Origin: Acinetobacter defluvii
GTDB taxonomy: Bacteria; Pseudomonadota; Gammaproteobacteria; Pseudomonadales; Moraxellaceae
Assembly (NCBI RefSeq): GCF_001704615.3
Contig: NZ_CP029397.2
Location: 2,356,001-2,420,000 of the forward strand
Direction: 5' to 3'
Length of the DNA stretch: 64,000 nt
A model generated the notes under the pieces. That model was not told the DNA's origin, ran no database searches, and was given only the letters and a program-made list of their open reading frames with translations. Positions within the stretch are counted from its first letter, which is position 1; each line of letters starts with the position of its first letter. This document shows positions 47,947 to 58,161 of this stretch, piece by piece. The position numbers and the translations under genes were made by a program.

Positions 47947-49998
47947 ATGCATATAAAATTTAATGATATTTTTTTAAAAATGCAGGAACAGCTTGAATCC
48001 CCTCAAGCTATTCCAAATGAATCTCTTTTAATTGAGCTTGTCAATCGTATTCGTCCATTAGATAGTCACGATGTTGAACAAACACAACACAATGTTCAAG
48101 CATTTATTCAAGCTTTATTAATTACCCCCACCGCAGCTTTGAATGTTCAAGGCTATTTACTTAAAATTATTAATCAACACAAACAAGCTAACTTATATGC
48201 GGACAGTGGTATTTTATCATTGGATGGTTTTTGGAGTCAGTTGACCCAACGTTTAGGAGCGTACTTTTTACCTTTGCTTCGAGATGAAACTGATTTAAGA
48301 GATTTGGTTGGCAATGTTTTTCATCAACGTACTGATAAGTATTGGCTTGAGCACGTAAAAGATGAACAGTGGAATCAGCTTTTCCATATCCTCACCCAAG
48401 GTCATTTTTTAAAAGCAACGCTGAATGTCAAACATGAAATAATCACAGCAATCACCGTTTTGTCCTATCGGATCAGTGGTATTGGTTTATATCCTGAGTT
48501 TATCAATGCTTATCCAGAACTTAGTGAATATGAATCCCCTTTCTTAGTGCAAAACCGTGAAGTTGTAGAGTTTATTATCGCCTATAAAAAACAACATCGA
48601 AATGCCGATGAAGTCGCAGTTACTGCACCGCCTGATGCTGATCAAGCATTGGTCATGATTGAACAGTGTCGTGATGTGGTTTTAAAAATTCGCCGTGCAA
48701 CCAAACGCATCGGGGTCAGTTTAAGTTTGACTTATTTATTGTCATTGCTTGAACAATGTCTTGATCGCGTCGAAATTTTACTGAACCTCATTGTTGAAGA
48801 AGATAAAGTGCGTGCCGCTTCTTGTGGTGATTTAATCATTGATTTGGTACATGCCCATTATAATGAAACCAGTGTACGCCATTTACTCAAAACCAATAGT
48901 GAACTGATTGCGCTACAAGTGACTGAAAATGCCAGTAAAACTGGGGAACATTATGTAAGTACCGATAAAAATGGCTTTTTGGGTATGTATAAGGCTGCGG
49001 CAGGTGCAGGTGTCATCATTGCCACTATGGCAACCTTAAAAATTCTTACAGCACGTTTAGCTCTTGCACCTTTAATGCAAGCATTCTTGTTTAGTATGAA
49101 TTACTCATTGGGGTTCATGTTTATTCATGTCTTGCATTTTACTGTTGCCACGAAACAACCCGCGATGACCGCAGCAGCACTTGCTTCAACTGTCCAACAT
49201 CGTAAAGGCTCTAAAACTGCACAGATTGCTGAGTTGGCTGCCTTGATTATCAATATTATCCGCACACAATTTATTGCAATTCTAGGCAATATTTCGATAG
49301 CAATCCCAACTGCAGCACTGATTACCTATTTTTGGCAAGTTGCAATGCATGAGCCTTTATTATCACATGCAAAAGCGACTTATGTATTACACAGCCTAAA
49401 CCCATTTACCTCTTTGGCTGTACCCCATGCAGCAATTGCTGGCGTATGCTTGTTTTTGTCAGGATTGATCGCTGGTTATTTCGATAATATGGCCGTATAT
49501 CGTAAAGTTGGTCCTCGTCTTAAAGCGCATCCTCGTTTAAAAAGCTGGATGGGACAAGAAAAATTAAATAACTTTGCTGCGTATATTGAGCGAAATCTAG
49601 GTGCTTTAGCAGGTAACTTTTTATTTGGAATTATGCTCGGAAGTATGGGAACCATTGGCTTTATTTTAGGTCTGCCTTTAGACATTCGCCATATTGCTTT
49701 TGCATCAGCTAACTTTATTCAAGGTTTGATGTGTGTGAATGGGACACCTGATATTGGGTTGATTATTATTTCTTTTTTAGGTGTTTTGCTGATTGGTGTT
49801 ACCAACTTATTTGTAAGTTTTAGTTTGACCATTATTGTGGCTTTAAGAGCCCGCCAAGTTCATTTTGAGCAATGGAAGCCTTTGGCGAAGTTGGTTTTTA
49901 CCCACTTTTTTACTCGCCCTCTGGACTTCTTTTGGCCACCAAAACAACCCTTACAAGTTGAAGATCACGCATCAGCAGGACATAAAAGTAATCATTAG
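47947..49998 (+). CDS. Gcr-family (PF10136) membrane protein
   Basis: This protein of about 683 residues belongs to the family annotated as gcr 'site-specific recombinase' from Neisseria. The N-terminal ~330 residues are soluble and helical; the rest has about seven hydrophobic helices (for example GVIIATMATLKILTARLALAP and ITYFWQ). It looks like a membrane protein, and no tyrosine or serine recombinase motif is visible, so the recombinase label should be treated with caution. It starts 20 bases after ispB and may be cotranscribed. The ATG at 47947 is used; a TTG at 47941 is in frame. Confidence 0.8.
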   Translation: MHIKFNDIFLKMQEQLESPQAIPNESLLIELVNRIRPLDSHDVEQTQHNVQAFIQALLITPTAALNVQGYLLKIINQHKQANLYADSGILSLDGFWSQLTQRLGAYFLPLLRDETDLRDLVGNVFHQRTDKYWLEHVKDEQWNQLFHILTQGHFLKATLNVKHEIITAITVLSYRISGIGLYPEFINAYPELSEYESPFLVQNREVVEFIIAYKKQHRNADEVAVTAPPDADQALVMIEQCRDVVLKIRRATKRIGVSLSLTYLLSLLEQCLDRVEILLNLIVEEDKVRAASCGDLIIDLVHAHYNETSVRHLLKTNSELIALQVTENASKTGEHYVSTDKNGFLGMYKAAAGAGVIIATMATLKILTARLALAPLMQAFLFSMNYSLGFMFIHVLHFTVATKQPAMTAAALASTVQHRKGSKTAQIAELAALIINIIRTQFIAILGNISIAIPTAALITYFWQVAMHEPLLSHAKATYVLHSLNPFTSLAVPHAAIAGVCLFLSGLIAGYFDNMAVYRKVGPRLKAHPRLKSWMGQEKLNNFAAYIERNLGALAGNFLFGIMLGSMGTIGFILGLPLDIRHIAFASANFIQGLMCVNGTPDIGLIIISFLGVLLIGVTNLFVSFSLTIIVALRARQVHFEQWKPLAKLVFTHFFTRPLDFFWPPKQPLQVEDHASAGHKSNH

Positions 49999-50083
49999 TT
50001 AAATTGTTATCATTTTGTGCAAATAATTAAAACTTCAAAAAAAAGAAATTACTATAAATTACTCATTTATAGTGACTTGAAAA

Positions 50084-50107
50084 AAAGTGTACTGACAAGT
50101 ACACTTT
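50084..50107. terminator. hairpin after the Gcr-family gene
   Basis: The perfect 10-bp stem AAAGTGTACT / AGTACACTTT with a GACA loop lacks a downstream T-run, so its role as terminator is uncertain. Confidence 0.45.
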
Positions 50108-50160
50108 AGCACACTATTTAATCTCAACATGTGTGATTAATCTTAGCAAGGTCATCCGAT

Positions 50161-50802
50161 ATGCCTTATATCCTACTATTTGTCCTTGGTTGTATTGGAT
50201 TTAGTATAAGTTATATTGGGTTAAATGTTCCTTATATACAACAACTTGACCAAACCATCCTGCGTTTGATGAGTCTACATCGTACTGATTTTTTTGATCA
50301 TATTACGATCGCTTTGTCTTATATAGGCGGTTTGCCTGTTATGTTGTTGTTATGTGGGATATGGTGTTTGCAGCAAGCGTATGTAAAAAAATATGCAAAC
50401 ATAGTGTTGATTGGTGTAAGCCTATTAGGGGCTTCGGCTGTGGGTTGGATATTAAAATATTATATTCATCGCCCTCGACCAGAAGCGGTTTACCAAATGG
50501 TGCAAACCTATGGTGCATCTTTTCCTAGCGCACACAGCATATATGCAGCTGTACTTGCTGGTTTAATTATTTTTATATTTTTTCGACATAGACAAGCCAA
50601 ATTTTTTATCGGTTTTGCTTGTTTGTGGTGCCTAAGTATGGGAATTTCAAGAGTATACGTTGGTGCTCATTTTGCAACAGATGTACTAGCAGGTTGGAGC
50701 ATTGGTTTATTATGGGTTTCTCTCATGCGCTACTTACTTTCGAAATATATGTTGAATATGAACAAATTATTTTTAGATAAAAATCTAAACGAGGTGGAAT
50801 AA
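50161..50802 (+). CDS. PAP2-family membrane phosphatase upstream of adeI
   Basis: This 213-residue membrane protein has five to six helices and the three PAP2 motifs: KYYIHRPRP, SFPSAHS and SRVYVGAHFATDV. The family dephosphorylates undecaprenyl diphosphate or phosphatidic acid/PG phosphate at the membrane. Its TAA overlaps the adeI start by one base, so it may be cotranscribed with the efflux operon; adeI also has its own GAGGTGG ribosome site. Confidence 0.9.
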   Translation: MPYILLFVLGCIGFSISYIGLNVPYIQQLDQTILRLMSLHRTDFFDHITIALSYIGGLPVMLLLCGIWCLQQAYVKKYANIVLIGVSLLGASAVGWILKYYIHRPRPEAVYQMVQTYGASFPSAHSIYAAVLAGLIIFIFFRHRQAKFFIGFACLWCLSMGISRVYVGAHFATDVLAGWSIGLLWVSLMRYLLSKYMLNMNKLFLDKNLNEVE

Positions 50803-52070
50803 TGATGTCGGCAAAGCTTTGGGCACCTGCCCTTACTGCTTGTGCTTTAGCAACAAGTCTTGCACTTGTGGGTTGTAGCAAAGATCCAAAAGATGCACAG
50901 CAAGGTGGCGCTGCTGCCCAAAAAATGCCGCCGACAGAAGTTGGTGTCATTGTTGCTCAACCACAAAGTGTGGAACAAACTGTGGAGTTATCAGGTCGTA
51001 CATCTGCATATCAAGTATCAGAAGTTCGTCCCCAAACCAGCGGCGTGATCTTAAAACGCTTGTTTACTGAGGGTAGTTTTGTACGTGAAGGTCAGCCTTT
51101 GTATGAAATTGACTCGAGTACTAACCGCGCAAACTTAGACAGTGCAAAAGCTGCGCTAGTACGTCAGCAAGCCAATCTAAATGCGCTACAAGTCAAAGCG
51201 AATCGTTATCGTCAACTTGTGGGCATTAATGCCGTATCTAAACAAGAATATGATGATTTATTGGCACAGATTAAACTTGCTGAGGCAGATATTGCTGCAT
51301 CGAATGCGGCTGTGAAAAATGCACAAATTGACTTAGGTTATTCAACTGTTCGTTCACCGATTTCTGGTCAGTCTGGACGCTCAAGCGTAACTGCAGGTGC
51401 TTTAGTCACTGCAAGCCAAGCCAACGCGCTGGTAACGATTCAACAGCTTGACCCAATTTATGTCGACATTAATCAATCTAGTGCTGAATTATTACGCCTA
51501 CGTCAACAACTGGCGCAAGGCAGTATTGATCGCAGTAACAATACCAAAGTTCGCTTAAAGCTTGAAGATGGTAGTACTTATCCGATCGAAGGGAATTTGG
51601 CATTTTCTGATGCCAGTGTAAATCCTGAAACAGGTTCGGTGACTTTACGTGCAGTGTTCTCAAATCCAAATCATTTATTACTTCCTGGTATGTTTGCTAA
51701 TGCGCAAATCGTACAAGGGGTGATTCCAAATGCGTATTTGATTCCACAAGCGGCAATTACACGTACACCAACAGGTCAAGCAATGGCAATGTTAGTCAAT
51801 GCCAAAGGTGCTGTCGAAGCACGTCCAATCACTACTGCGGGTGTTCAAGGTCAAAACTGGATCGTTACGCAAGGTTTAAATACAGGCGATAAAGTCATTG
51901 TGGATGGGATTGCCAAAGTAAAACCTGAACAACAAGTTGTTGCTAAACCTTATCAACCACAAGCTGCTGCACCTCAAGGTGCAACACCTGCAACTCAACA
52001 AAAAACAGGTGGAGCACAACCTGCTCAGCAAGATAAAGCAACTGAACAAAAAGCTACTTCAAATGCATAA
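50802..52070 (+). CDS. adeI: RND efflux periplasmic adaptor AdeI
   Basis: This 422-residue membrane fusion protein joins AdeJ to AdeK. Lipobox LVGC (Cys25) anchors it to the inner membrane. It has a lipoyl-like domain (VEQTVELSGRTSAYQ ... VRPQTSGVILKR), a helical hairpin (about residues 95-170) and beta-barrel/membrane-proximal domains, and a Gln/Ala-rich C-terminal tail. The start MMSAKLWAPALTACALAT matches A. baumannii AdeI. It is the first gene of adeIJK. Confidence 0.95.
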   Translation: MMSAKLWAPALTACALATSLALVGCSKDPKDAQQGGAAAQKMPPTEVGVIVAQPQSVEQTVELSGRTSAYQVSEVRPQTSGVILKRLFTEGSFVREGQPLYEIDSSTNRANLDSAKAALVRQQANLNALQVKANRYRQLVGINAVSKQEYDDLLAQIKLAEADIAASNAAVKNAQIDLGYSTVRSPISGQSGRSSVTAGALVTASQANALVTIQQLDPIYVDINQSSAELLRLRQQLAQGSIDRSNNTKVRLKLEDGSTYPIEGNLAFSDASVNPETGSVTLRAVFSNPNHLLLPGMFANAQIVQGVIPNAYLIPQAAITRTPTGQAMAMLVNAKGAVEARPITTAGVQGQNWIVTQGLNTGDKVIVDGIAKVKPEQQVVAKPYQPQAAAPQGATPATQQKTGGAQPAQQDKATEQKATSNA

Positions 52071-52082
52071 GGGGTAGACTAA

Positions 52083-55000
52083 ATGGCTCAATTTTTTATT
52101 CATCGCCCTATCTTTGCATGGGTGATTGCATTGGTGATTATGTTGGCGGGGATCCTTACGCTGACAAAAATGCCCATTGCGCAATATCCGACGATTGCAC
52201 CACCCACTGTCACAATTTCTGCGACTTATCCTGGTGCATCTGCTGCGACTGTTGAAAATACAGTAACACAGATTATTGAACAACAAATGAATGGCTTGGA
52301 TGGCTTACGTTATATCTCGTCTAACAGTGCGGGGAACGGTCAAGCGTCGATCCAATTAAACTTTGAACAAGGGATCGATCCTGATATTGCCCAAGTTCAA
52401 GTTCAAAACAAATTACAATCAGCGACTGCACTTTTACCTGAAGATGTACAGCGTCAAGGTGTCCGTGTCACGAAGTCTGGTGCAAGTTTCTTACAAGTAT
52501 TAGCGTTCTATTCTGAGTCTAATGGTTTGTCTGCAAATGACATTAAAGACTATGTAAACTCAAATATTTCTGAGCCATTAAGCCGTGTTGCTGGTGTAGG
52601 TGAGGTGCAAGTATTCGGTGGTTCTTATGCCATGCGTATTTGGCTTGACCCTGCTAAATTAACCAGCTTTGGTATTACACCATCTGATGTTGCAGCAGCA
52701 ATTCGTGCTCAAAACTCACAAGTAGCTGTAGGTCAGTTAGGCGGTGCACCCTCAATTGAAGGTCAAGTACTGAATGCAACTGTAAATGCACAAAGCATGT
52801 TGACCACACCCGAACAATTCAAAAACATCTTCTTGCGCAATACTAGTGATGGCGCTCAAGTTCGTCTAGGCGATGTAGCTCGTGTTGAACTCGGTGCAGA
52901 TAACTATCAGTTTGACTCAAAATTTAATGGTAAACCTGCGGGTGGTGTGGCAATTAAACTTGCGACAGGTGCCAATGCTTTAGATACGGCAAAAGCTGTA
53001 GAAGCACGTATGGTTGAATTACGTAAAAACTATCCTGAAGGTATGAAGGATAAATTGGCTTTCGATACAACACCATTTATCAAACTTTCGATTGAAAGTG
53101 TGGTACATACGCTTATTGAAGCCATTATTCTTGTATTCCTTGTGATGTTCTTGTTCTTACAGAACTGGCGTGCAACGATCATTCCAACCATGGCTGTACC
53201 TGTTGTTGTATTGGGTACATTTGCCGTGATTAACGTATTTGGCTTCTCGATCAATACTTTAACCATGTTTGCGATGGTACTTGCGATCGGTCTCTTGGTG
53301 GATGATGCTATCGTTGTCGTGGAAAACGTTGAGCGTGTCATGGTTGAAGATCATCTTGATCCTGTGGCAGCCACAGAAATCTCGATGAAACAGATTTCAG
53401 GCGCCTTGATCGGGATCACCTCAGTATTAACTGCGGTCTTCGTTCCAATGGCATTCTTTGGGGGGACAACAGGCGTCATTTATCGTCAGTTCTCTATCAC
53501 CCTCGTTACTGCCATGATTTTGTCATTGATCGTTGCTTTAACCTTCACCCCTGCTTTGTGTGCAACCATTTTAAAACAACATGATCCACATCAGAAACCA
53601 AGCAATAATATCTTTGCACGTTTCTTCCGTTGGTTTAACAATGCCTTTGACCGTACTGCGGATAAATACCAAAATGGTGTGAACCGCATGACGCATCATA
53701 AATTATTCTCTGGCATTATTTATGCCGCAGTTATTGCTGTATTGGTTGTGCTGTTTAAAATGTTGCCTTCGTCATTCTTACCTGAAGAAGACCAAGGCGT
53801 GGTGATGACACTTGTGCAATTGCCACCAAATGCTACTTTAGACCGTACCGACAAAGTTATTGACACCATGACCAATTACTTCATGGAAAAAGAAAAGAAC
53901 TCTGTTGAATCGGTATTTAGTGTCTCTGGCTTTTCCTTCACAGGGGTCGGTCAAAACGCAGGTTTAGCATTTATTCAGCTGAAAGAATGGGAAAAACGTA
54001 CCACACCTGAGCAACAAATTGGCACCATTATCAAAAATGGTATGGCACTCAATATGATTGCTAAGGATGCTTCGTATGTAATGCCTCTACAATTGCCTGC
54101 TATGCCTGAATTAGGCGTAACTGCTGGCTTTAACTTACAGTTGAAAGCTGCTGCAGGTCAGAGCCATGAACAGTTACTTGCTGCACGTAATGCTATTTTA
54201 GGTATGGCAGCACAAGACAAACGCTTAACAGGTGTGCGTCCAAATGGTCAAGAAGACACGCCTCAGTACCAAATCAACATTGACCAAGCACAAGCTGGAG
54301 CAATGGGTGTCAGTATTGCAGACATTAACTCAACCATGAGCATGGCTTGGGGTGGTTCATATATCAATGATTTCATTGACCGTGGTCGTGTAAAGAAAGT
54401 TTATGTTCAAGGTGAAGCCAATGCACGTATGATGCCTGAGGACTTGAATAAGTGGTATGTGCGTAATAACAAAGGTGAAATGATTCCATTTTCTAGTTTT
54501 GCAACAGGACAATGGACATATGGTTCACCACGTTTAGAACGCTATAACGGTATTTCTTCAATGAACATCCAAGGTACGCCTGCACCAGGTACAAGTTCTG
54601 GTGATGCCATGCTAGCGATGGAAGAAATTATCCAAAAATTACCATCGATGGGCTTACAAGGCTTTGACTATGAATGGACAGGTTTATCTTTAGAAGAGCG
54701 TGAGTCTGGCGCACAAGCACCTTTCTTATATGCGCTTTCATTGCTAATCGTATTCTTATGTCTTGCTGCGCTTTATGAAAGTTGGTCGATTCCATTCTCT
54801 GTATTATTGGTTGTACCTTTAGGTGTTGTTGGTGCAATGGGATTAACATGGTTAGGTATGGTCATTAAAGGTGATCCAAACTTATCCAATAACATTTATT
54901 TCCAAGTAGCGATTATTGCGGTGATCGGTTTGTCTGCAAAAAATGCGATTTTAATTGTAGAATTTGCCAAAGAACTGCAAGAAAAAGGCGAAGATTTGTT

Positions 55001-55262
55001 TGATGCAACCCTACATGCCGCTAGAATGCGTTTACGTCCGATCATTATGACGACACTCGCATTTGGCTTTGGTGTATTGCCATTAGCTTTAGCAAGTGGT
55101 GCAGGTGCAGGTAGCCAACACTCGGTGGGCTATGGGGTACTCGGTGGTGTAATTAGTTCAACACTATTAGGTATTTTCTTCATCCCTGTATTCTTTGTCT
55201 GGATTCGTAGTATCTTTAAATACAAACCTAAGAAGCAAAAACTTCAGGAGCAAAAATCGTGA
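52083..55262 (+). CDS. adeJ: RND efflux pump AdeJ
   Basis: AdeJ is the proton-driven multidrug pump (1059 residues, AcrB-like). The N-terminal helix begins MAQFFIHRPIFAWVIALVIM. The proton relay is present: Asp-Asp in LLVDDAIVVVENVERV (about 406-407) and Lys in LSAKNAILIVEFAKEL (about 940). Twelve helices and two large periplasmic loops fit. It starts 12 bases after adeI, and its TGA overlaps the adeK ATG. Substrates in A. baumannii include beta-lactams, tetracyclines and fluoroquinolones; assumed here by homology. Confidence 0.96.
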   Translation: MAQFFIHRPIFAWVIALVIMLAGILTLTKMPIAQYPTIAPPTVTISATYPGASAATVENTVTQIIEQQMNGLDGLRYISSNSAGNGQASIQLNFEQGIDPDIAQVQVQNKLQSATALLPEDVQRQGVRVTKSGASFLQVLAFYSESNGLSANDIKDYVNSNISEPLSRVAGVGEVQVFGGSYAMRIWLDPAKLTSFGITPSDVAAAIRAQNSQVAVGQLGGAPSIEGQVLNATVNAQSMLTTPEQFKNIFLRNTSDGAQVRLGDVARVELGADNYQFDSKFNGKPAGGVAIKLATGANALDTAKAVEARMVELRKNYPEGMKDKLAFDTTPFIKLSIESVVHTLIEAIILVFLVMFLFLQNWRATIIPTMAVPVVVLGTFAVINVFGFSINTLTMFAMVLAIGLLVDDAIVVVENVERVMVEDHLDPVAATEISMKQISGALIGITSVLTAVFVPMAFFGGTTGVIYRQFSITLVTAMILSLIVALTFTPALCATILKQHDPHQKPSNNIFARFFRWFNNAFDRTADKYQNGVNRMTHHKLFSGIIYAAVIAVLVVLFKMLPSSFLPEEDQGVVMTLVQLPPNATLDRTDKVIDTMTNYFMEKEKNSVESVFSVSGFSFTGVGQNAGLAFIQLKEWEKRTTPEQQIGTIIKNGMALNMIAKDASYVMPLQLPAMPELGVTAGFNLQLKAAAGQSHEQLLAARNAILGMAAQDKRLTGVRPNGQEDTPQYQINIDQAQAGAMGVSIADINSTMSMAWGGSYINDFIDRGRVKKVYVQGEANARMMPEDLNKWYVRNNKGEMIPFSSFATGQWTYGSPRLERYNGISSMNIQGTPAPGTSSGDAMLAMEEIIQKLPSMGLQGFDYEWTGLSLEERESGAQAPFLYALSLLIVFLCLAALYESWSIPFSVLLVVPLGVVGAMGLTWLGMVIKGDPNLSNNIYFQVAIIAVIGLSAKNAILIVEFAKELQEKGEDLFDATLHAARMRLRPIIMTTLAFGFGVLPLALASGAGAGSQHSVGYGVLGGVISSTLLGIFFIPVFFVWIRSIFKYKPKKQKLQEQKS

Positions 55263-56722
55263 TGCAAAATCTATGGTCTATTTCAGGTCGTGGCATTGCG
55301 GTATCTGCACTTGCGCTTGCTTTGACAGCTTGTCAAAGCATGCGTGGCCCAGAACCCGTAGCACAAGCCAATATTCCGACCAGTTATCTTGAAAGCGCAT
55401 CGGGTACATCTATTGCTGAACAAGGTTATAAAGACTTTTTTGCAGACCCTCGTTTGCTCCAAGTAATTGATCTTGCTTTAACCAATAACCGTGACTTACG
55501 CACAGCGACTTTAAATATTCAACGTGCGCAGCAGCAGTATCAAATCACTGAAAACAACCAATTACCAACCATTGGCGCAAGTGGTGGTGTATTGCGTCAA
55601 GATACCTTAAACACGCAAAAACCTATGACTTCCTACAATGTTGGCTTGGGGGTGACTGCGTATGAGTTGGACTTTTGGGGGCGTGTACGCAGCTTAAAAG
55701 ACAATGCTTTGGACAGTTATTTAGCGACTGCAAGTGCCCGTGATGCGACGCAAATTTCACTGATTGGTCAGGTGGCGCAAGCTTGGCTTAATTATTCATT
55801 TGCCAACGCACAGCTTAAACTTGCAGATCAAACACTAAAAGCACAACTTGACTCATATAACCTCAACAAAAAACGTTTTGATGTGGGAATCGACAGTGAA
55901 GTTCCTGTGCGCCAAGCCCAAGTGTCCGTAGAAACTGCACGTAATGATGTTGCCAACTATAAAACGCAAATCGCACAAGCACAGAACTTATTGAACCTTT
56001 TAGTGGGTCAACAAGTACCTGCAAACTTATTGCCATCACAGCGTGTGACTAAAATTACCAATAACTCAGCTTTAACGGCTGGGCTACCAAGTGATTTACT
56101 TACCAACCGTCCAGATGTGCGAGCAGCTGAATATAAACTTTCAGCAATGGGCGCAAATATTGGTGCTGCAAAAGCACGTTTATTCCCAACGATTAGTCTG
56201 ACAGGTTCGGCAGGTTATGCATCCACTGATTTAAGTGATTTATTTAAATCAGGGGCTTTTGTATGGTCACTTGGTCCAAGCTTAGACATTCCACTTTGGG
56301 ACTGGGGTACACGTAAAGCCAATATTAAAATTTCAGAAACAGATCAAGAAATTGCTTTATCTGATTATGAAAAATCAATTCAATCTGCTTTCCGTGAAGT
56401 GAATGATGCTTTGGCAACACGTCAAAATATCGGTGATCGTATCTCAGCACAACGTCGTTTGGTTGATGCAACCAATACTACTTATAAGCTTTCCAATGCA
56501 CGTTTCCGTGCAGGGATTGATAGCTTCTTAACTGTACTGGATGCACAACGTAGCTCTTATGCTGCGGAACAAGGTTTATTATTGCTTGAACAAGCCAACT
56601 TAAATAACCAAGTTGAATTATATAAAACCTTAGGTGGTGGTGTTAAAGCCAATACTTCTGATCAAATCGTGGTACAACCTTCGACTGCTGAATTAAAACA
56701 ACAGTCACAACAAGCGAAATGA
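55262..56722 (+). CDS. adeK: RND efflux outer membrane factor AdeK
   Basis: AdeK (486 residues) is the outer-membrane channel of AdeIJK. The lipobox LTAC (Cys24) and the two repeated OEP domains (for example QYQITENNQLPTIGASGGVL and NNQVELYKTLGGG) fit TolC/OprM-type proteins. The ATG at 55262 overlaps the adeJ stop; a GTG at 55259 is the alternative. It closes the operon. Confidence 0.95.
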   Translation: MQNLWSISGRGIAVSALALALTACQSMRGPEPVAQANIPTSYLESASGTSIAEQGYKDFFADPRLLQVIDLALTNNRDLRTATLNIQRAQQQYQITENNQLPTIGASGGVLRQDTLNTQKPMTSYNVGLGVTAYELDFWGRVRSLKDNALDSYLATASARDATQISLIGQVAQAWLNYSFANAQLKLADQTLKAQLDSYNLNKKRFDVGIDSEVPVRQAQVSVETARNDVANYKTQIAQAQNLLNLLVGQQVPANLLPSQRVTKITNNSALTAGLPSDLLTNRPDVRAAEYKLSAMGANIGAAKARLFPTISLTGSAGYASTDLSDLFKSGAFVWSLGPSLDIPLWDWGTRKANIKISETDQEIALSDYEKSIQSAFREVNDALATRQNIGDRISAQRRLVDATNTTYKLSNARFRAGIDSFLTVLDAQRSSYAAEQGLLLLEQANLNNQVELYKTLGGGVKANTSDQIVVQPSTAELKQQSQQAK

Positions 56723-56747
56723 TTCACTTGATTTAACAGTATAGACT

Positions 56748-56774
56748 AAGCTCACTTCGGTGAGCTTTCTTTTT
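56748..56774 (+). terminator. terminator after adeK
   Basis: The stem AAGCTCAC / GTGAGCTT with a TTCG tetraloop is followed by TCTTTTT. Confidence 0.92.
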
Positions 56775-56812
56775 ATCTATGGGAAATGAGAAATTAATTT
56801 TAAGGAGAAAAA

Positions 56813-57289
56813 ATGCCACACCATAGAACACAAATTTTATCTGACATCTGTGATTTTTTAGATCGTTTTCATCTTTCAGCACAAATTTTGGATTTTGAAA
56901 TTACAGAACACATTAACCAATATTTAGAATCATTTTGGAGAGGTTCAACCAGTAAAATTGACTGGAAAATCATTTCTGCAAATATTCAAAAAATAGAATT
57001 TCCTTATCGTACGCCTATAGATGCTGAACTTACACAACAGCTTTTAAAGCAATCCAATTTTCGTGTATTACAACACACTTCTATAATTTTATATTTTTCA
57101 GGAATGTAGTCTTGTCTACTGCTTAAAAGTGCTGAATTTCCACGTCTTATTTTGGATCTGATGAATGATTTTTGTTATTTAGACACATTTTTCATCTTTG
57201 CTGCACCACCTATTTTAGAGCAAGAGCAAATTACTAATTTTTTAGAAATTCAACTACTTGATTGTTTTTTAGGCAAATATAACTTTTAA
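56813..57289 (+). pseudogene. unknown protein interrupted by an in-frame TAG
   Basis: The frame starts at an ATG after an AAGGAGA ribosome site and runs 98 codons to TAG (57107-57109). The same frame then stays open for 59 more codons to TAA at 57289, giving a 158-codon gene apart from one stop. The upstream part reads like a soluble protein (ILSDICDFLDRFHLSAQILD), and the downstream part (LLKSAEFPRLILDLMNDFCY) has similar composition. I recognise no family. A nonsense mutation is likely; sequencing error or readthrough are alternatives. Confidence 0.6.
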
Positions 57290-57302
57290 AACTCAACATA
57301 TA

Positions 57303-58148
57303 TCATACTACCCAAAGTAAAACAATTGGCAGAGTAAACGCAGAACATAACGTTTGCAGACTGATCACCCCTGCCATGAGTTGATGATCACCTCTCAATA
57401 CCTTGGTTAAAATATACGAAGCTGAAGCCGTAGGTAACGCAAAAAACACTACCATCACTTGTGTTTCTAGCTGAGTTAAGTGTAAAAACCTACACACCAG
57501 ATATGCCAATGCTGGCATTATTAAAAGTCTTGCAAAAGTATTTAAAAACAAGACCCAAAGCTCTTTTTTTAGCTCGGTAAATTGTAGCGCCGCTCCTACA
57601 CAAAGCAGCCCCAAAGGTAAACTGCAAACTCCCAATTGCTTAATTAAATCGCCCAAGCCTGCCCAAAGATGAAGACCTGAACAATTAAAGGCAATGCCTA
57701 TGACACATGCCATGATGAGTGGATTTTTCAACAAAGACAAGATTATAGATTTGGCATCCATATTGTCCTGACTGGTCAATGCCAATACCGATAAAATATT
57801 TACCAGAGGAATACACAGTGCCAGTGTGATCGCCAAAATCGTCATCCCTTGCTGACTAAATAATGCTGCAACAATCGCTAAACCTATATAAGTATTAAAA
57901 CGAACTGTCCCCTGCATATAAACGCCAAAACGTGCCGAAGCTGTTTTTTGCACAAAGCGAATGAGATACAACACACTACAAGCAATTGTTAAGACCAGAG
58001 CCAAAACAGTGATAATGGTTTTAATCAGGTCTAAATGAATCGTTGCTGTAGCTAAATTTGCAAATAACATTGCAGGAAATAGCACATAATAATTCAACTT
58101 TTCCGTACCCCTCCAAAATCCTTCATTCAAAAATCTTGTTCTTTTCAG
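57303..58148 (-). pseudogene. AEC (auxin efflux carrier) family transporter, 3' part, split by an IS
   Basis: This holds residues about 20-301 of an AEC-family permease, with eight or more helices (LNYYVLFPAMLFANLATATI, and GLLCVGAALQFTEL with the family's conserved GAxL region). The N-terminal ~20 codons are 2.7 kb away at 60836-60895, beyond an inserted IS. Joining the two across the 11-base target duplication gives one 301-residue frame. A shortened protein could start at the ATG at 58130 but lacks the first helix. AEC proteins export organic acids or related compounds. Confidence 0.9.
58138..58148. repeat. target-site duplication of the IS4-family element (left copy)
   Basis: GTTCTTTTCAG, repeated exactly at 60825-60835 on the other side of the element. 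A following T could make it 12 bases. Confidence 0.9.
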
Positions 58149-58161
58149 TAATGCCAGTCAG

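Noticed and set aside
47947..49998. Real tyrosine or serine recombinase
   Set aside because: No catalytic motif of either family; hydrophobic helices dominate the C-terminal half.
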